Assembly (NCBI GenBank): GCA_017547395.1
Contig: JAFYPS010000192.1
Coordinates: 1 to 5,839 of the forward strand
DNA length: 5,839 nucleotides
Source: Clostridia bacterium
GTDB taxonomy: Bacteria > Bacillota_A > Clostridia > Oscillospirales > CAG-272
Direction of reading: 5' to 3'
This document shows, piece after piece, positions 5,812 through 5,839 of this stretch (position 1 is its first letter; each line of letters begins with the position of its first letter). The notes beneath the pieces are model-generated. The model had not been told where the DNA came from. It saw only the letters and a program-made list of their open reading frames with translations, and did no database searches. The translations under genes were made by a program, and so were the position numbers.

Positions 5812-5839
5812 TTAATACTCGAACCTGCTAATATCGCGC
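5812..5839 (-). CDS. 3' end of a leftward gene running in from the right (partial, tentative)
   Basis: On the minus strand one frame stays open from the edge for eight codons, reading RDISRFEY, and ends in TAA at 5812-5814. This stop lies 10 nt before the bidirectional hairpin at 5765-5802, the same arrangement seen at the folD end. The position supports a real gene terminus, but eight residues identify no family and such a short open stretch could be chance. Confidence 0.4.

Noticed and set aside
5691..5839. Integration site of a mobile element at the tRNA 3' end
   Set aside because: No duplicated tRNA 3' segment, integrase or direct repeat is visible. The sequence after the CCA is a normal terminator. 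Only 37 bases past it are available, so a more distant repeat cannot be excluded.

Overview
This window looks like ordinary chromosome from a Gram-positive bacterium of the Clostridia, perhaps an anaerobic gut lineage of the Oscillospiraceae/Ruminococcaceae type. That placement is inferred from strong AGGAGG-like ribosome binding sites, near-consensus sigma-A promoters, Firmicutes-type protein sequences, U-tract terminators, a split M16 peptidase pair of the YmfF/YmfH kind next to lgt, and the lack of any outer-membrane gene. No mobile element, CRISPR array, prophage or toxin system was seen. No entirely new system was found. The most unusual item is a small membrane protein that seems to join a PsiE-like membrane domain to a CorC/HlyC-like C-terminal domain.

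Layout from left to right. At 1-41 lies the start of a leftward gene, possibly a sigma-70-family factor. A short AT-rich divergent promoter region (42-203) separates it from a rightward gene for the PsiE-like/CorC_HlyC-like protein (204-845). That gene converges on folD. The two stop codons sit inside one shared perfect hairpin (840-883), which can act as a terminator in both directions.

From 5144 down to 878 there is one tight leftward operon: a non-catalytic M16 subunit, a catalytic zinc M16 peptidase, lgt (prolipoprotein diacylglyceryl transferase) and folD (one-carbon folate metabolism). The gaps are 2 nt, 4 nt and a 17-nt overlap, so translational coupling is likely. A strong sigma-A promoter (5176-5204) reads into it. 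The two M16 proteins divide the usual features of one M16 enzyme: the HxxEH zinc site is on one and the R/Y substrate-binding pair is on the other. They probably form one heterodimeric peptidase.

A second strong promoter (5225-5253) faces right and drives an FlK-like hotdog thioesterase (5286-5672). A tRNA-Arg(CCU) gene with encoded CCA follows only 18 nt later, then a strong hairpin terminator (5765-5802). A leftward gene probably ends at 5812 and shares that terminator. Every intergenic stretch is shorter than 300 bases.
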